Positions 17,924 to 27,006 of a stretch of 64,000 bases of DNA are shown piece after piece. Numbering within the stretch: position 1 is the stretch's first letter; the number at the start of each line of letters is the position of its first letter. Below the pieces are notes generated by a model. That model made no database searches. It was not told the origin of the DNA and saw only the letters and a program-made list of their open reading frames with translations. The position numbers and the translations under genes were made by a program. The DNA is from LMUY01 sp965199005. Lineage in GTDB: Bacteria; Pseudomonadota; Alphaproteobacteria; Acetobacterales; Acetobacteraceae. The stretch lies in contig CBDAQK010000001.1 of assembly GCA_965199005.1 (NCBI GenBank), forward strand, positions 2,748,476 through 2,812,475. Direction: 5' to 3'.

Positions 17924-18750
17924 TCAAATCTCCAGGCCGCCGCCGCAAACCAGGACTTGGCCGCTGACATAATCCGACACTGGCAGGCACAAAAGTAACA
18001 CCGCGCCCGCGGCCTCCTGCGGCGTGCCGGCCCGGCCGAGCGGGATCATTCGCTCAGACATCTCGAGCAGCTCCTGGCTGATGCCGGCCTTGATCGTACT
18101 GCCTTTGATGGAGATGGCGCCGCCCGCGCCGGCCGGGACCTCCGTCAGCCTGGCGCGTATCAGGCCGAACGCGAAGCAGTTCACGTTGACCTAGTAGCGG
18201 CCCCATTTCTTTGCGGGCGTGCGGGTCATGCCGATGATGCCCGCCTTGGCAGTCGCATAGTTCACCTGGCCCGCATTGCCGCCCAACCCGGCGATGGAGG
18301 AGATGTTCACCACCTTGCGGAACACCTCCCGGCCGGCTTCAGCGTCGGCACGGCTGAGGGCACGGATGACCGGCTGTGCCGCGCGCAGGATGCGGACGGC
18401 GGGGTCAGGTGCACGTCGAGCAAGCCATACCACTACTCATCCGTCATGCTTTGAACGATGTTATCCCAGGTGTATCCGGCGTTGTTGACGAAGATGTCCA
18501 GCCCCTTGTAGCTCCCCGTTGCGGCACCCACGAAACGGTCGGCGAAGTCGGGGGCGGTCACGCTGCCCGCCCAGATGATAGCCTCGCCGCCGGCGGCGCA
18601 TATGGCATCCACGATCTCCTGCGCCGGGTCGGCATCGAGATCGTTGACGACGACGTGTGCGCCTTCTCCGGCGAGCTTGAGGGCAAGCTCCCGCCCGATG
18701 TCCCGGCCGCCGCCGGTGACCAGCGCGACCTTTCCATCGAGCCGGCTCAC
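17924..18750 (-). pseudogene. Short-chain dehydrogenase (FabG-like) pseudogene with three lesions
   Basis: Starting at GTG 18750, the frame reads LDGKVALVTGGGRDIGRELA (cofactor motif) through IFVNNAGYTWDNIVQSMTDE and then TAG, where relatives have Gln. WYGLLDVHLT continues in that frame. A frameshift near 18395 follows, after which RILRAAQPVIRALS, VVNISSIAG and the catalytic NYATAKAG appear. After KKWGRY comes a second TAG (18191-18193), then VNVNCFAFGLI to the end GQVLVCGGGLEI. All SDR parts are present in order, so this is a recently broken full-length gene. Its GTG start overlaps the TGA of an upstream gene tail, evidence of a former operon. Confidence 0.88.
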
Positions 18751-18851
18751 TGTGGCAACCCGGCTTCGATGGCGACGATCGCTTTACCAAGCGTCTTGGC
18801 TTGGTCGAACTGGTTGGTGGCGGAAAGATCGACCCGCGCACACCTCTCGCC
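18747..18851 (-). pseudogene. C-terminal tail of a lost upstream gene of the SDR operon
   Basis: Leftward, an open frame of about 34 codons ends DQAKTLGKAIVAIEAGLPQ with TGA at 18747-18749, overlapping the GTG start of the broken SDR gene (GTGA). Such overlap is typical of coupled genes, which implies this is the true end of a once longer gene. An in-frame stop lies just upstream near 18855, and the rest is replaced by the oppositely oriented ligase relic. I cannot name its family. Confidence 0.4.
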
Positions 18852-18909
18852 CTAAATGTCTCCGATAGCGGTCACCCGTCCGCCGCAACGAACCGCGTTG
18901 CCAAGGTGG

Positions 18910-19867
18910 GTGATGGCGACAAACCGGACGCTGAAGATGTATCAGCACATGGACGATACCTCGCTGTGGTGTTCCCGAAGGTTTTAGCCGACATGGCAGT
19001 TCGGATTCCCGACTTGCCCTGGATTGAGGACAGCGATGGCGACACGATGACGTTCGGCCAAGCCCGGTCGCAGGCGGCGCAAGCCTCGGCGTATTTCGAA
19101 AGCCTCGGCATCCGGCACGGAGAGCGCGTCGGCATGCTCATGCTCAATAGCTGCCATTTCGTCCGCGTATGGCTTGGGCTGGGAAATTGTCATGTCCGGG
19201 TTCGGAATGACCGAGTGCAACATCGTCGCCTGGGGCAGGTTGGGGCGGTCGGTGCCGGGGGCCGGCGGATGGGTGCACGAGGAACATTTTCAGGTGTGCA
19301 TTACCGATCCGCAGACGGACACGCGGGTCACGACGGGTCAGGTGGGGGAGATCCTGGTCCGGCCGAAGGCGCCGTCGGGCTTCATGGCCGGCTACCTCAA
19401 TCAGCCGGACAAGACGGTCGAGGCGTGGCGGGATCTGTAGTTCCACACGGGTGATGCGGGGCTTATGGACGAGGACGGGCTGATCACCTTCGTGGACCGC
19501 ATATGAGACTGCATCCGCGCCGGAGTGAGAACATTTCGGCATGGGAGTCGAGGCCGTCGTGCAGGGCCTGCCCGACATCGCCGAAGTGGCGGCATTCGCC
19601 GTCCCGTCCGACGTGCCAGGCGCCGAGGACGAAGTCATGCTCGCTGTCGTGCCGAACCTGGGTGCATTGGTCGATTGCGATGCCGTTTACAGGCTTGCCA
19701 GCGAGCAACTGCGACGATTTGCTGCGCCGAGATACATTCGGGTCATGGTGGAACTGCCCAAGACAGCCACGGGCAAGGTGCAACGGGCTGTGTTGCGCAA
19801 AGAAGGAGCTGCTGGCGCCCTTGACATGGCAGCCGGTCGTGACAGGTCTTCTCTCGCCCAAGTGTGA
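18910..19867 (+). pseudogene. AMP-dependent acyl-CoA synthetase/ligase relic with internal deletion
   Basis: Frame 3 gives an ANL-ligase N-terminus: VFPKVLADMAVRIPDLPW, MTFGQARSQAAQASAYF and RVGMLMLNSCHFVRVWLGLG. At about 19165-19190 it jumps to frame 1, MSGFGMTECNIVAWGRLG, the catalytic-core motif that should come about 200 residues later, so the middle is deleted. VTTGQVGEILVRPKAPSGFM follows. A TAG at 19438-19440 replaces Trp before FHTGD, a TGA follows DRI, and a further shift leads to frame 2 (VEAVVQGLPDIAEVAAFAVP, then LPKTATGKVQRAVLRK). The gene is unquestionably dead. With the CMD and SDR relics it is the remains of a degradation cluster for a carboxylic acid. Confidence 0.9.
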
Positions 19868-19891
19868 GGACATGGTCGTCGGGCGACGCGA

Positions 19892-20536
19892 TTAAACCCT
19901 CAGGCGAGGAGTTGGAAGTTCCGTGGGCGGCCAAGCGCGTAAAGCGGCTTCTACCACCGCCAGTAGCGACGCCTGGGCCGCGCCATCCCGCGCCAGCACC
20001 GACATCCCCTGAGTAACCGCCATCACCAGCCCTGCCAGTGCCGCAGCTTGCGTTTTGGGCGGCAACACGCCGTCCTCGATGTCGCGGGCGATCCGCGCTC
20101 CCAGCCGGTCCTCGATGGAGCGGCGCACCTTGGCCACGGCGACCTGCACGTCGGCAGAAGCTTCCGACCCGCTTGCGGTCGCGCTGGCAAGCAGGCAACC
20201 CTTTGGCGTGGCCTCACCCGTATAGGCCGTCGCGGCGGCAGTCATCAGGTCACGGGCAGCCTGGTAGGCCGTTGGCGCATCGCCGATCGTGCGCGCAATG
20301 TCCTGGGGATCGCCCGCATATAGCCGCAATGCTTCAAGGAACAGGCGCTTCTTGTCACCAAAGGCGGCATACAGGCTGGGGGCGGTGATCCCCATCGCGG
20401 CGGTCAGTTCGGCAACCGAAGTGGTCTCGTAGCCGTGGCGCCAGAAGGCGAGCATGGCCTGCCGCAGCGCAGTGTCTCGGTCAAAGGAAAGTGGCCGGCC
20501 GGTCCGGCGAGCCGACGCATTCGAGAGAAGTTTCAT
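19892..20536 (-). CDS. TetR/AcrR family transcriptional regulator
   Basis: This 214-residue regulator starts at ATG 20536. The N-terminal helix-turn-helix is ALRQAMLAFWRHGYETTSVAELTAAMGITAPSLYAAFGDKK (residues 23-63), and a helical ligand domain follows (KGCLLASATASGSEASADVQ). It resembles TetR regulators that sit beside oxidoreductase genes. It is divergent from the aldo/keto reductase gene with only 85 nt between starts, where a palindrome is present, so it most likely represses that gene and itself until an electrophile or substrate binds. Confidence 0.9.
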   Translation of the reverse strand: MKLLSNASARRTGRPLSFDRDTALRQAMLAFWRHGYETTSVAELTAAMGITAPSLYAAFGDKKRLFLEALRLYAGDPQDIARTIGDAPTAYQAARDLMTAAATAYTGEATPKGCLLASATASGSEASADVQVAVAKVRRSIEDRLGARIARDIEDGVLPPKTQAAALAGLVMAVTQGMSVLARDGAAQASLLAVVEAALRAWPPTELPTPRLRV

Positions 20537-20591
20537 AGTGACCGCTTTGAAATAGGTTGACGCGCCCGGATTGAATGATTAGCCCATTCTA

Positions 20592-20603
20592 TAGCATACG
20601 CTA
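20592..20603. promoter_or_regulatory. Candidate TetR operator palindrome
   Basis: TAGCATACGCTA is a 12-bp near-palindrome (arms TAGC/GCTA, centre RTAY) located 19 nt upstream of the aldo/keto reductase ATG and between the divergent tetR and reductase genes. Its position over the expected start-site region fits a repressor site. Inferred from symmetry only. Confidence 0.4.
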
Positions 20604-20621
20604 CGTAAGTCTGGAAATTGA

Positions 20622-21698
20622 ATGTCACTTGTGAAATTCCGCACGCTCGGCCGCTCCGGCTTGGTGGTCAGCCCCATCGCGCTCGGAACCATGACCTTCG
20701 GGGCGGGTGAGTGGGGCGCCGACGATGCGGCATCGCGCGCCATCTTTGATGCCTACCGGGCAGCCGGCGGCAACTTCATCGATACGGCCGATATCTACTC
20801 GGGAGGCGCCAGCGAGACGCTGGTCGGACGGTTCACCAGGGAGAGCGGCTCACGCGACGCGGTGGTGTTGGCCACAAAGTTCGCGTTCAACGGATCGGCC
20901 AGCCCCTTGACTGCAACCCAGGCCGGCGGCGGGAACCCTAATGCGGGCGGTGCGGGTGCCAAGAACATCCATCGCGCGCTCGACGCCTCGCTTAGGCGGC
21001 TCGGGACCGATTACGTTGACTTGTACTGGATGCATATCTGGGATGGCGTGACGCCGGTCGAGGAAATTGTGCAGACGCTGGGCGACCTCGTGCGTGCTGG
21101 CAAGATCCGCTACTACGCGCTTTCCGACATGCCGGCCTGGGTGGCGATGAAAGCCGCTACGATCGCCGCCGAACGGCGCGTTCCCGGGCCGATCGCCATC
21201 CAAGTCGAATACTCCCTGGTCGCCCGTGACGTCGAGGCGGAGCATATCCCCGCAGCCCGCGAGGCGGGCATGGGCGTGATGCCCTGGAGCCCGTTGGCGG
21301 GTGGCTTCCTGACAGGCAAATACCGGCGTGAGGATACCAGTGGTTCCGGTCGGCTGAGCGGCCCGAACCCGTTTGGCAACAGTAAGTTCGCCGACAGGAA
21401 CTGGGAAGTGCTGGAGGTGCTGAAGTCTGTCGCTGCTGAGCTCGACCGTCCGGTGGCGCAGGTGGCGCTGGCCTGGGTTATCGCGCGACCAGGCGTCAGC
21501 GCCACCATCATCGGCGCGAGCAAGCCGGCGCAACTCGCCAGCAATATCGCTGCTGCCGAGATCAGGCTGAATGATGAGCAGATAACTCGCCTTGACGAGG
21601 TCAGCGCGCCCGCGCCAGGCTTCAGCGCGGGACTGACGTCGCCGATTATCCGTCGCATGGTGTTCGGCGGGAATGACGTGACGGGTTGGGGCGAATAG
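20622..21698 (+). CDS. Aldo/keto reductase
   Basis: This 358-residue protein reads LVKFRTLGRSGLVVSPIALG at the start, as in the YghZ/AKR12-like group. The catalytic tetrad can be seen: Asp and Tyr in FIDTADIYSGG, Lys in VLATKFAFNG and His in DLYWMHIWDG. The NADPH-binding C-terminal part contains VSATIIGASKPAQLASNI. Such enzymes reduce aldehydes and ketones with NADPH. It is probably controlled by the divergent TetR. Substrate unknown. Confidence 0.93.
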   Translation: MSLVKFRTLGRSGLVVSPIALGTMTFGAGEWGADDAASRAIFDAYRAAGGNFIDTADIYSGGASETLVGRFTRESGSRDAVVLATKFAFNGSASPLTATQAGGGNPNAGGAGAKNIHRALDASLRRLGTDYVDLYWMHIWDGVTPVEEIVQTLGDLVRAGKIRYYALSDMPAWVAMKAATIAAERRVPGPIAIQVEYSLVARDVEAEHIPAAREAGMGVMPWSPLAGGFLTGKYRREDTSGSGRLSGPNPFGNSKFADRNWEVLEVLKSVAAELDRPVAQVALAWVIARPGVSATIIGASKPAQLASNIAAAEIRLNDEQITRLDEVSAPAPGFSAGLTSPIIRRMVFGGNDVTGWGE

Positions 21699-21951
21699 GG
21701 CCAATCTCAACTCTCGTCCGATAGTTGATTACCTGTGCCGAACTGCCGTCAGACCAACCGATATCGTTGGCGGTGTCCTGGTGCGGAGAGGAGCGGTGGA
21801 AGGGGGTCCGGTAGCAGCGGACCCGAAAGTTCGATTCAGATGATCGAGGCCATATAGACACTGTTTTCGACGTAGTCGGATCGGTAGCTACCACCGAGTT
21901 CGACACATAGTGGACGTTGTTGGGCGCATAACGGGTCTGTAAATCGCTTGC

Positions 21952-22674
21952 ATGAGCTATGCATTTGTCTTGATCGTCGGACTTTGCGCGGGTGCGCTCA
22001 GCGGGATTATCGGGACCGGCTCGTCGATCATGCTGCTTCCCGTCCTGGTCTATCAGTTCGGGCCAAAGCAGGCAGTTCCCATCATGGCGATTGCCGCCCT
22101 GATGTCGAACATCGCGAAAGTCATGGCGTGGTAGCGGGAGGTCGATTGGAAAGCGTTCGCCGCCTACTCGATCACCGGAATACCCGCGGCTTCGCTCGGG
22201 GCTCGAACACTCCTTTTTTTGCGGTCGCAGGTCGTCGATGTGGCGCTCGGCGTCTTCTTCCTGGCCATGATCCCAGCCCGTCGCTGGCTGCACATCCGCA
22301 GCTTTCGCATCAGCCTTTGGCAACTCGCACTCGCTGGCGCCATCATCGGATTTCTGAGCGGCATCGTGTTATCAACCGGGCTGCCAAGCGTTCCCGCTTT
22401 TACGTCCTACGGATTGCTGAAAGGAGCGTTCCTGTCCACAGAGGCGGCCAGTTCGCTTGCATTGATGGTCAGTAAAGTCGTCACGTTCCAGCAATCGGGA
22501 GCACTGCCGCCCCCCGCAATTATCCAGGGCCTCATCATAGGGGCCTCGCTCATGGTGGGTTCCTTTGCAGGAAAACTCGTTGTCCAGGGGATGAGTACGG
22601 GCACGTTTCAACTCTTGCTGGATATACTTCTGGGTTGCTCCGGTCTGTCGCTGCTTTGGGCGGCGATAGATTGA
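21952..22674 (+). pseudogene. TauE/SafE family membrane transporter interrupted by one amber codon
   Basis: One continuous frame from ATG 21952 to TGA 22674 encodes a roughly 240-residue TauE/SafE permease with several membrane segments: LIVGLCAGALSGIIGTGSS at the start and AGAIIGFLSGIVLSTGLP in the middle, the two family repeats. It is interrupted only by TAG at 22132-22134, in VMAW-stop-REVDWKAF, a position that is likely Trp in relatives. No frameshift is seen. TauE/SafE proteins export or import sulfonates, sulfite or organic anions. The product is truncated after 60 residues unless the amber codon is suppressed or is a sequencing error. Confidence 0.82.
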
Positions 22675-22814
22675 GCCAGGCGGAGACCTGGGATTATCGA
22701 CGCAGCGTGGATCCGCTATCCACCCCCAACGGCGGTAGTCCCGGCCGACGAACCTAGTTTCGGGGCGGAGGACGGCGGAGCACGAGTTTGATACCCCGCC
22801 GGCCATGTGCGTGC

Positions 22815-23615
22815 TTACGCGTTCGCACGCCTGCGATCGAGTGCCTCGACCAGCTTGGCCGCGATCAGATGATCCGAGTTCGGATTCTGGCCGGTAATCA
22901 GCTCTCGATCGACCACCACGTTGGGCGCGGAGTCCTCCGCATCGGTGCTTACTGTAGACCTCGCCAGTAACAGAGCGTCGGGCATGGTGAAATACAACTT
23001 GCCATGCAGGAGGCTGTCTTCGGCTGCTCGCTCCTCGCTCACAGAGAATACGGTCATCCGGTAGCCGGCATAGATCCAGCCCTGGGCATACCCGCTCGCC
23101 GCAGCCCCATCTCCGGAGATCAGGGCGGCGCGGAACTCGCGCGCCTTCGGCATCGCCGCTACGGTCGCTACCGGGGCATGACACAGCAACGCAGTCGGCC
23201 TCCCGGCTTTGTGGAAGTGGTGCAGGACCACGCCCATGTCGGCATCCTGCATGAGGTCAACTGCCGGCGCGTGCCCGCCGGGCACGAAGAGGCCGGCGTA
23301 ACCATCCAGCCCCTTCTCGATCACCGAGCGCAGCGTGTGGACCTGATTCATGGACGAGTCGTCGGCGTAGAAGCTCCGGGCGCGTGCGTGGGCGGCCTCG
23401 TCGCCGCCAAAGTGCTTCGCTACGTCCGACACCGGATCGATGTGTGGTTTGGTCCCGTCCGGCGTGGCCAGCACAACCGAGTACCCAGCCTCGATAAGCG
23501 CCATCGCTGGCACGACCGTCTCGTTGAGATATTGGCCGATCGCAGCCGAGCCACCGCCTTGAAGCTCGATGCGTGTGGCGTTCGAGCCCACCACGAGCAC
23601 TGTTCCTTTGGTCAT
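22815..23615 (-). CDS. DJ-1/PfpI family (type 1 glutamine amidotransferase-like) protein
   Basis: The ATG at 23615 (MTKGTVLVVG) is chosen because a GGAGGTG ribosome site lies just upstream, giving 266 residues. The DJ-1/PfpI fold is indicated by YSVVLATPDGTKP, GLFVPGGHAPAVDL and the nucleophile elbow TALLCHAPVATVA with its Cys. Close relatives are Hsp31-like glyoxalases/deglycases and chaperones, and uncharacterised PfpI proteins induced by stress. It is divergent from a LysR gene, which probably regulates it. Exact activity is not assignable from sequence. Confidence 0.88.
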   Translation of the reverse strand: MTKGTVLVVGSNATRIELQGGGSAAIGQYLNETVVPAMALIEAGYSVVLATPDGTKPHIDPVSDVAKHFGGDEAAHARARSFYADDSSMNQVHTLRSVIEKGLDGYAGLFVPGGHAPAVDLMQDADMGVVLHHFHKAGRPTALLCHAPVATVAAMPKAREFRAALISGDGAAASGYAQGWIYAGYRMTVFSVSEERAAEDSLLHGKLYFTMPDALLLARSTVSTDAEDSAPNVVVDRELITGQNPNSDHLIAAKLVEALDRRRANA

Positions 23616-23701
23616 CTGCACCTCCGTTAAACCGTCCGTATCGTGTGCGGACGAGCTGGATGTGACCTCGACCAAGGCATTCCTGAAATTGATTGTTTGT
23701 A

Positions 23702-23718
23702 TTCCAGATATATAAGGA
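23702..23718. promoter_or_regulatory. Candidate LysR-type regulator binding site
   Basis: TTCCAGATATATAAGGA is an interrupted dyad (TCC-N10-GGA around an AT-rich core) in the 115-nt gap between the DJ-1 gene and the lysR gene, 12 nt upstream of the lysR GTG. The arrangement is typical of an autoregulated LysR site. Based on symmetry and position only. Confidence 0.35.
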
Positions 23719-23730
23719 TCAATATATGTC

Positions 23731-24633
23731 GTGCGCTACGACCTCAACCTGTTGCCGATTTTTGTCGCTTTGATAGAGGAGCGCAGCGTCACACGCGCCG
23801 CGGAACGCCTGGGCATGACCCAACCGGCGCTGTCGAACGCGCTTTCACGTTTGCGGACCACCTTCAAGGATCCACTCTTTATCCGCGAACGCTACGGAAT
23901 CCAGCCGACTTCGGCTGCTGTCGAACTCGCGCCCGTCATCGCCGAGGCCCTGGCGAGGCTCGACGACGCGGTGCTCGGTCAACAGGAGTTCAACCCTGCT
24001 ACGGCCGAGCGACTGCTAGCTGTCGCCCCCAACGGGTACGTCGAACTTGTTCTGGTTCCCGCAGTTGTTGCAAGGCTTCGAGTGGTCGCGCCCGGCATCA
24101 CGCTGCGTCTGATCCCGTACAACAACGACCTGGCGGAAACAGGCGTCGTCTCCGGTGCCACCGCACTGGTGCTTGGCCGGGTCATTGATCCAGCAGACAG
24201 CTTGGTCGTGCAGCACCTTTTTGATGAGGGGTTCGCCTGCGTGGTGCGAGCAGGCCATCCCGAGATCAACAGCAACATCAATCGTGACCAATTTGAGCGG
24301 CTCAGGCATGTCAACGTGGTGCCGCCGGGCCGTATGCGCGCGGGGCTGTTCCAGGCGCTGGCGCAGCAACAGCTCAAGCGCGACGTTGCGATCTCGGTTA
24401 CCAATTTCTTTGCAGTGGCCGAGATGGTCGCCGTCACCGATTACTGCGCGACGCTGCCCGGCCTGGTCTGTCGCCGGCTGGCACATGATCAACGGCTCAA
24501 AGTGCTACCTCCGCCGGCCGATCTTGGCACGTTTCCGGTCGAGATGGCCTGGCACGTGCGCTACCGCCATGATCCTGCACACCGCTGGCTCAGGTCCTTG
24601 ATCGGCGAAGTGGCCATGGAGCTGACAGGCTGA
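23731..24633 (+). CDS. LysR family transcriptional regulator (NodD-like)
   Basis: This 300-residue regulator starts at GTG 23731. The opening YDLNLLPIFVALIEERSVTRAAERLGMTQPALSNALSRLR is the winged-helix DNA-binding domain typical of the NodD/LinR branch, which keeps DLNLL and ALSRLR. The ligand-binding domain follows, with DPLFIRERYGIQPT as the hinge region. It is divergent from the DJ-1/PfpI gene and presumably controls it. The inducer is unknown. Confidence 0.92.
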   Translation: MRYDLNLLPIFVALIEERSVTRAAERLGMTQPALSNALSRLRTTFKDPLFIRERYGIQPTSAAVELAPVIAEALARLDDAVLGQQEFNPATAERLLAVAPNGYVELVLVPAVVARLRVVAPGITLRLIPYNNDLAETGVVSGATALVLGRVIDPADSLVVQHLFDEGFACVVRAGHPEINSNINRDQFERLRHVNVVPPGRMRAGLFQALAQQQLKRDVAISVTNFFAVAEMVAVTDYCATLPGLVCRRLAHDQRLKVLPPPADLGTFPVEMAWHVRYRHDPAHRWLRSLIGEVAMELTG

Positions 24634-24849
24634 AAGCTTCGGCAGCTTTATTAATGTCCGAGGCGGAAAGAGAGTCTGCAGACCACCCAACGCGGCGGTA
24701 GGCATGCAGAAAACCACCGTTTGATGCAAACCGCCTGACCCGTGTGGTTCTTAGGCTTTGCCAGCCGTTTTCAGTGCAATAACTGGTGCATCTATCTCTG
24801 CCTTGCAGACCCTGCTCATCTTGTTTGTGGATCAAGGGGGAACTGGGCA

Positions 24850-24980
24850 GTGCTGGTCGGCTATATGCGCGTGTCCACTGCCGAGCAGAACCTTGAGCTT
24901 CAGCGAGGTGCCTTGGATGGCATGGGTTGCGAGCACCTGTATGAGGACATTTGCAGCGGCGCCGTCACCGATAGGCCCGG
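24850..24980 (+). pseudogene. N-terminal fragment of a serine recombinase (resolvase)
   Basis: From GTG 24850 the frame reads LVGYMRVSTAEQNLELQRGA and then LYEDICSGAVTDRPGL, the first 45 or so residues of a Tn3-type resolvase with the catalytic Ser in RVST. After DRPGL the recombinase sequence ends and a different gene, a BKACE relic, begins. This marks the edge of a lost mobile element. Confidence 0.75.
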
Positions 24981-24989
24981 GCTGGGCAA

Positions 24990-25400
24990 TGTGGGAGGCG
25001 AGAAGCAAGCCGGAGCTTGAGGTCTTTGAAAGCGGCGACATACAGCTGGCAAAGCAGCTCATCAAGGACGGCGTGCTCGACTTACCCGCATTGTTCCAGG
25101 TCGTCACCGGCATACGGTACGGCTTCGAGATGACGCCGCAAACGATGGCCTACGCCAGGTCCATGCTGCCTTCCGGTGCCATCTGGGCGGGCTTCGGCGT
25201 CGGCCGCATGATGTCCCGATGCTGGCGCAGGCGTTTCTGCTCGGCGGCCAAGTCCGCGTCGGACGGGAGGATAGGATCATGATTCGCAAGGGCGAGTTAG
25301 CGCCGCACAACGCTGCTTTGGTGTCGAAGGCAGTCCGCATTCTGAGCGATCTCGGCGTCGAGACCGCGCCGGCGGCGGAAGCAGGCCAGATGCTCGGATC
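24990..25400 (+). pseudogene. C-terminal relic of a BKACE (beta-keto acid cleavage enzyme, Kce-like) gene
   Basis: Joined to the resolvase fragment, frame 2 reads KPELEVFESGDIQLAKQLI, LFQVVTGIRYGFEMTPQTM and LPSGAIWAGFGVGRM, which are conserved C-terminal segments of the DUF849/BKACE family. A frameshift near 25212 moves to frame 1, PMLAQAFLLGGQVRVGREDR and AVRILSDLGVETA. The N-terminal half, including the metal site, is missing. BKACE enzymes condense beta-keto acids with acetyl-CoA. Identification is by motif reading. Confidence 0.75.
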
Positions 25401-25691
25401 GTCGGCACGGTGGAACGGCCATGCCGCGTCCGGCGGCTTCCGACGATCCTTGGCGTCCAGCACCACGGTACCGGCTCCTTGTTACTGTCTCGGCTCGGTC
25501 GCCTGCCGATCAAACGCCATGCTGTTCGATTGCGCTGACGGACAGCCGGGCGGAGAAGCTCGCCGTAGCAATGCATGGTGATGCGGAGGACCTTCGCAGC
25601 TTGGGCTCCTCCGGTCGAGGCGATGCCGTGCCTTCAGGGCCGGGTGTGTTCACACCATGATTTCCCTAGAGCCACCTCGTTCAGAAAATAC

Positions 25692-26639
25692 TTACTTAAG
25701 CGAAAAACGGATCGGCACGGTCAAGGTGATCGTGCGGCCCGTCAGTTCCGGTGGAGGTGCCGGGAGGGGTTCCGCGCGGCGCAGGAGTGCAATCGCCTCC
25801 TCATCGAGGGCTGGCGAACCGGAACTGCGCGCCACCCTGGCCGTCAGCACCAGCCCTGCGCGATCCATCGTGAAGGTGACCGAGGCGACGCCCTCATCGC
25901 CGGCAGCCCTGGCCGCATCAGGGTAGCGTTCGGTCCGCCGCAATTGGCCCATGAGGCGGCCCTGCCAGGCGGGCACTGCATTGGGATCACCTGAGGGCGG
26001 GCTTGGCGATAGCTGCGCCGTTGGCGGCAACACGGGCGCGGGCGGCCGGAAGGGTTCCGGCGTGGATGCCGTGGCCAACGGGGCTGCCGCCGCCGGTGCA
26101 GCCTCGGGCGAAGCGCGCCGCGGCGGCGGGGCGGCCGCTGAGGGTGCCACCCGGGCCGGGACATGTCGTGGCGGGGCACGAGGCACCTCCCGGGGGCGCT
26201 CCAGAAATTTAGGCGGCGGTGGTTTCTGCAAACCCTCAGCAGACGCGGGCGGCGGCTCTACCGGGGCTGCTGCCTGGGCTGGAGATGGCGGCGGAGAGGG
26301 CGGAGGTGGCGGGGCCGTAGCCGCTGCGGGTGCTGGCGGAGATGCCGGCGCACTGGGCGGCGGCTGGGGCGCAGGCGATGGCGGCGGATTTGGGGCCGTG
26401 GGCGCCGCGGCCTGGTTTCTGGCAATCGCTGAGGTGGGCAACAAGTCCAGTTCGATTGGCGCTGGCGGCGTTGGAGCCTGCTCCCTGGCTTGGTTCGTCA
26501 GGGCCAAAATGACGGCGACATGAAGGGCGAGCACGACGGCCGTGCAGGCCGCCCAACGGATTGTGTTAATCAATCGACGGTGCTCACGGACTGCGGCGGG
26601 CGTCCAGTCCGACCAGCGCCACTTTGGTGAACCCCGCAT
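25692..26639 (-). CDS. tonB: Energy transducer TonB
   Basis: This 315-residue protein has the three-part TonB layout: one N-terminal membrane helix (WAACTAVVLALHVAVILAL, residues 29-47), a long Pro/Ala-rich periplasmic spacer (about residues 55-215), and a C-terminal domain with YPDAARAAGDEGVASVTFTM and ALDEEAIALLRRAEPLP. It couples proton-motive force from ExbBD to the outer-membrane receptor encoded upstream. It is the last gene of the receptor-exbB-exbD-tonB operon and overlaps the 3' end of exbD by 56 nt if the ATG at 26639 is used; a TTG at 26573 is an alternative. Confidence 0.9.
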   Translation of the reverse strand: MRGSPKWRWSDWTPAAVREHRRLINTIRWAACTAVVLALHVAVILALTNQAREQAPTPPAPIELDLLPTSAIARNQAAAPTAPNPPPSPAPQPPPSAPASPPAPAAATAPPPPPSPPPSPAQAAAPVEPPPASAEGLQKPPPPKFLERPREVPRAPPRHVPARVAPSAAAPPPRRASPEAAPAAAAPLATASTPEPFRPPAPVLPPTAQLSPSPPSGDPNAVPAWQGRLMGQLRRTERYPDAARAAGDEGVASVTFTMDRAGLVLTARVARSSGSPALDEEAIALLRRAEPLPAPPPELTGRTITLTVPIRFSLK

Positions 26640-27006
26640 CCCGCAGCAAATTAAGCACGTCCATCAGTTCGCCGTAGGCCACGGCCTTGTCGGCACGGAC
26701 GAACACCTGCGCGTCCTCCGTCCCGCCTGAGGCTTGCCGTAGCGCGGCGCCCAGTGCATCGGCAGTAACGCTGGCCTCCCCGACGGCCAGGGTATCGTCG
26801 GCCTGGATCGTGACGTAGATCGGCTAGTCAGGCCGCAGCTGCGGCTGTGCGGTGGCGGATGGCAGATTGACGGCCACGTCGACCGTTGCCAGGGGCGCGG
26901 CCACCATGAAGATGATCAGCAGCACGAGCGTCACGTCAATGAATGGCGTGACATTGATCTCGTGCGACTCCGCAATCTCGTCATCATCGCCGCCGAGCCG
27001 CATCAT
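26584..27006 (-). pseudogene. exbD: ExbD biopolymer transport protein interrupted by one amber codon
   Basis: From ATG 27006 the frame encodes ESHEINVTPFIDVTLVLLII, the single membrane helix with the essential proton-carrying Asp of ExbD. It reaches QLRPD and then TAG at 26824-26826. The same frame continues with PIYVTIQADDTLAVGEASV, VFVRADKAVAYGELMDVLNL and AGFTKVALVGL to a natural TGA at 26584, so the full 140-residue ExbD is present with one substitution, probably Lys AAG to TAG. It overlaps exbB by 4 nt. If the stop is real, ExbD lacks its periplasmic domain and the TonB system of this locus should not work. Confidence 0.88.

Noticed and set aside
25951..26523. Rightward Gly/Ala-rich 190-codon frame
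   Set aside because: It is the complement of the Pro/Ala-rich spacer of tonB, a repetitive codon artefact.
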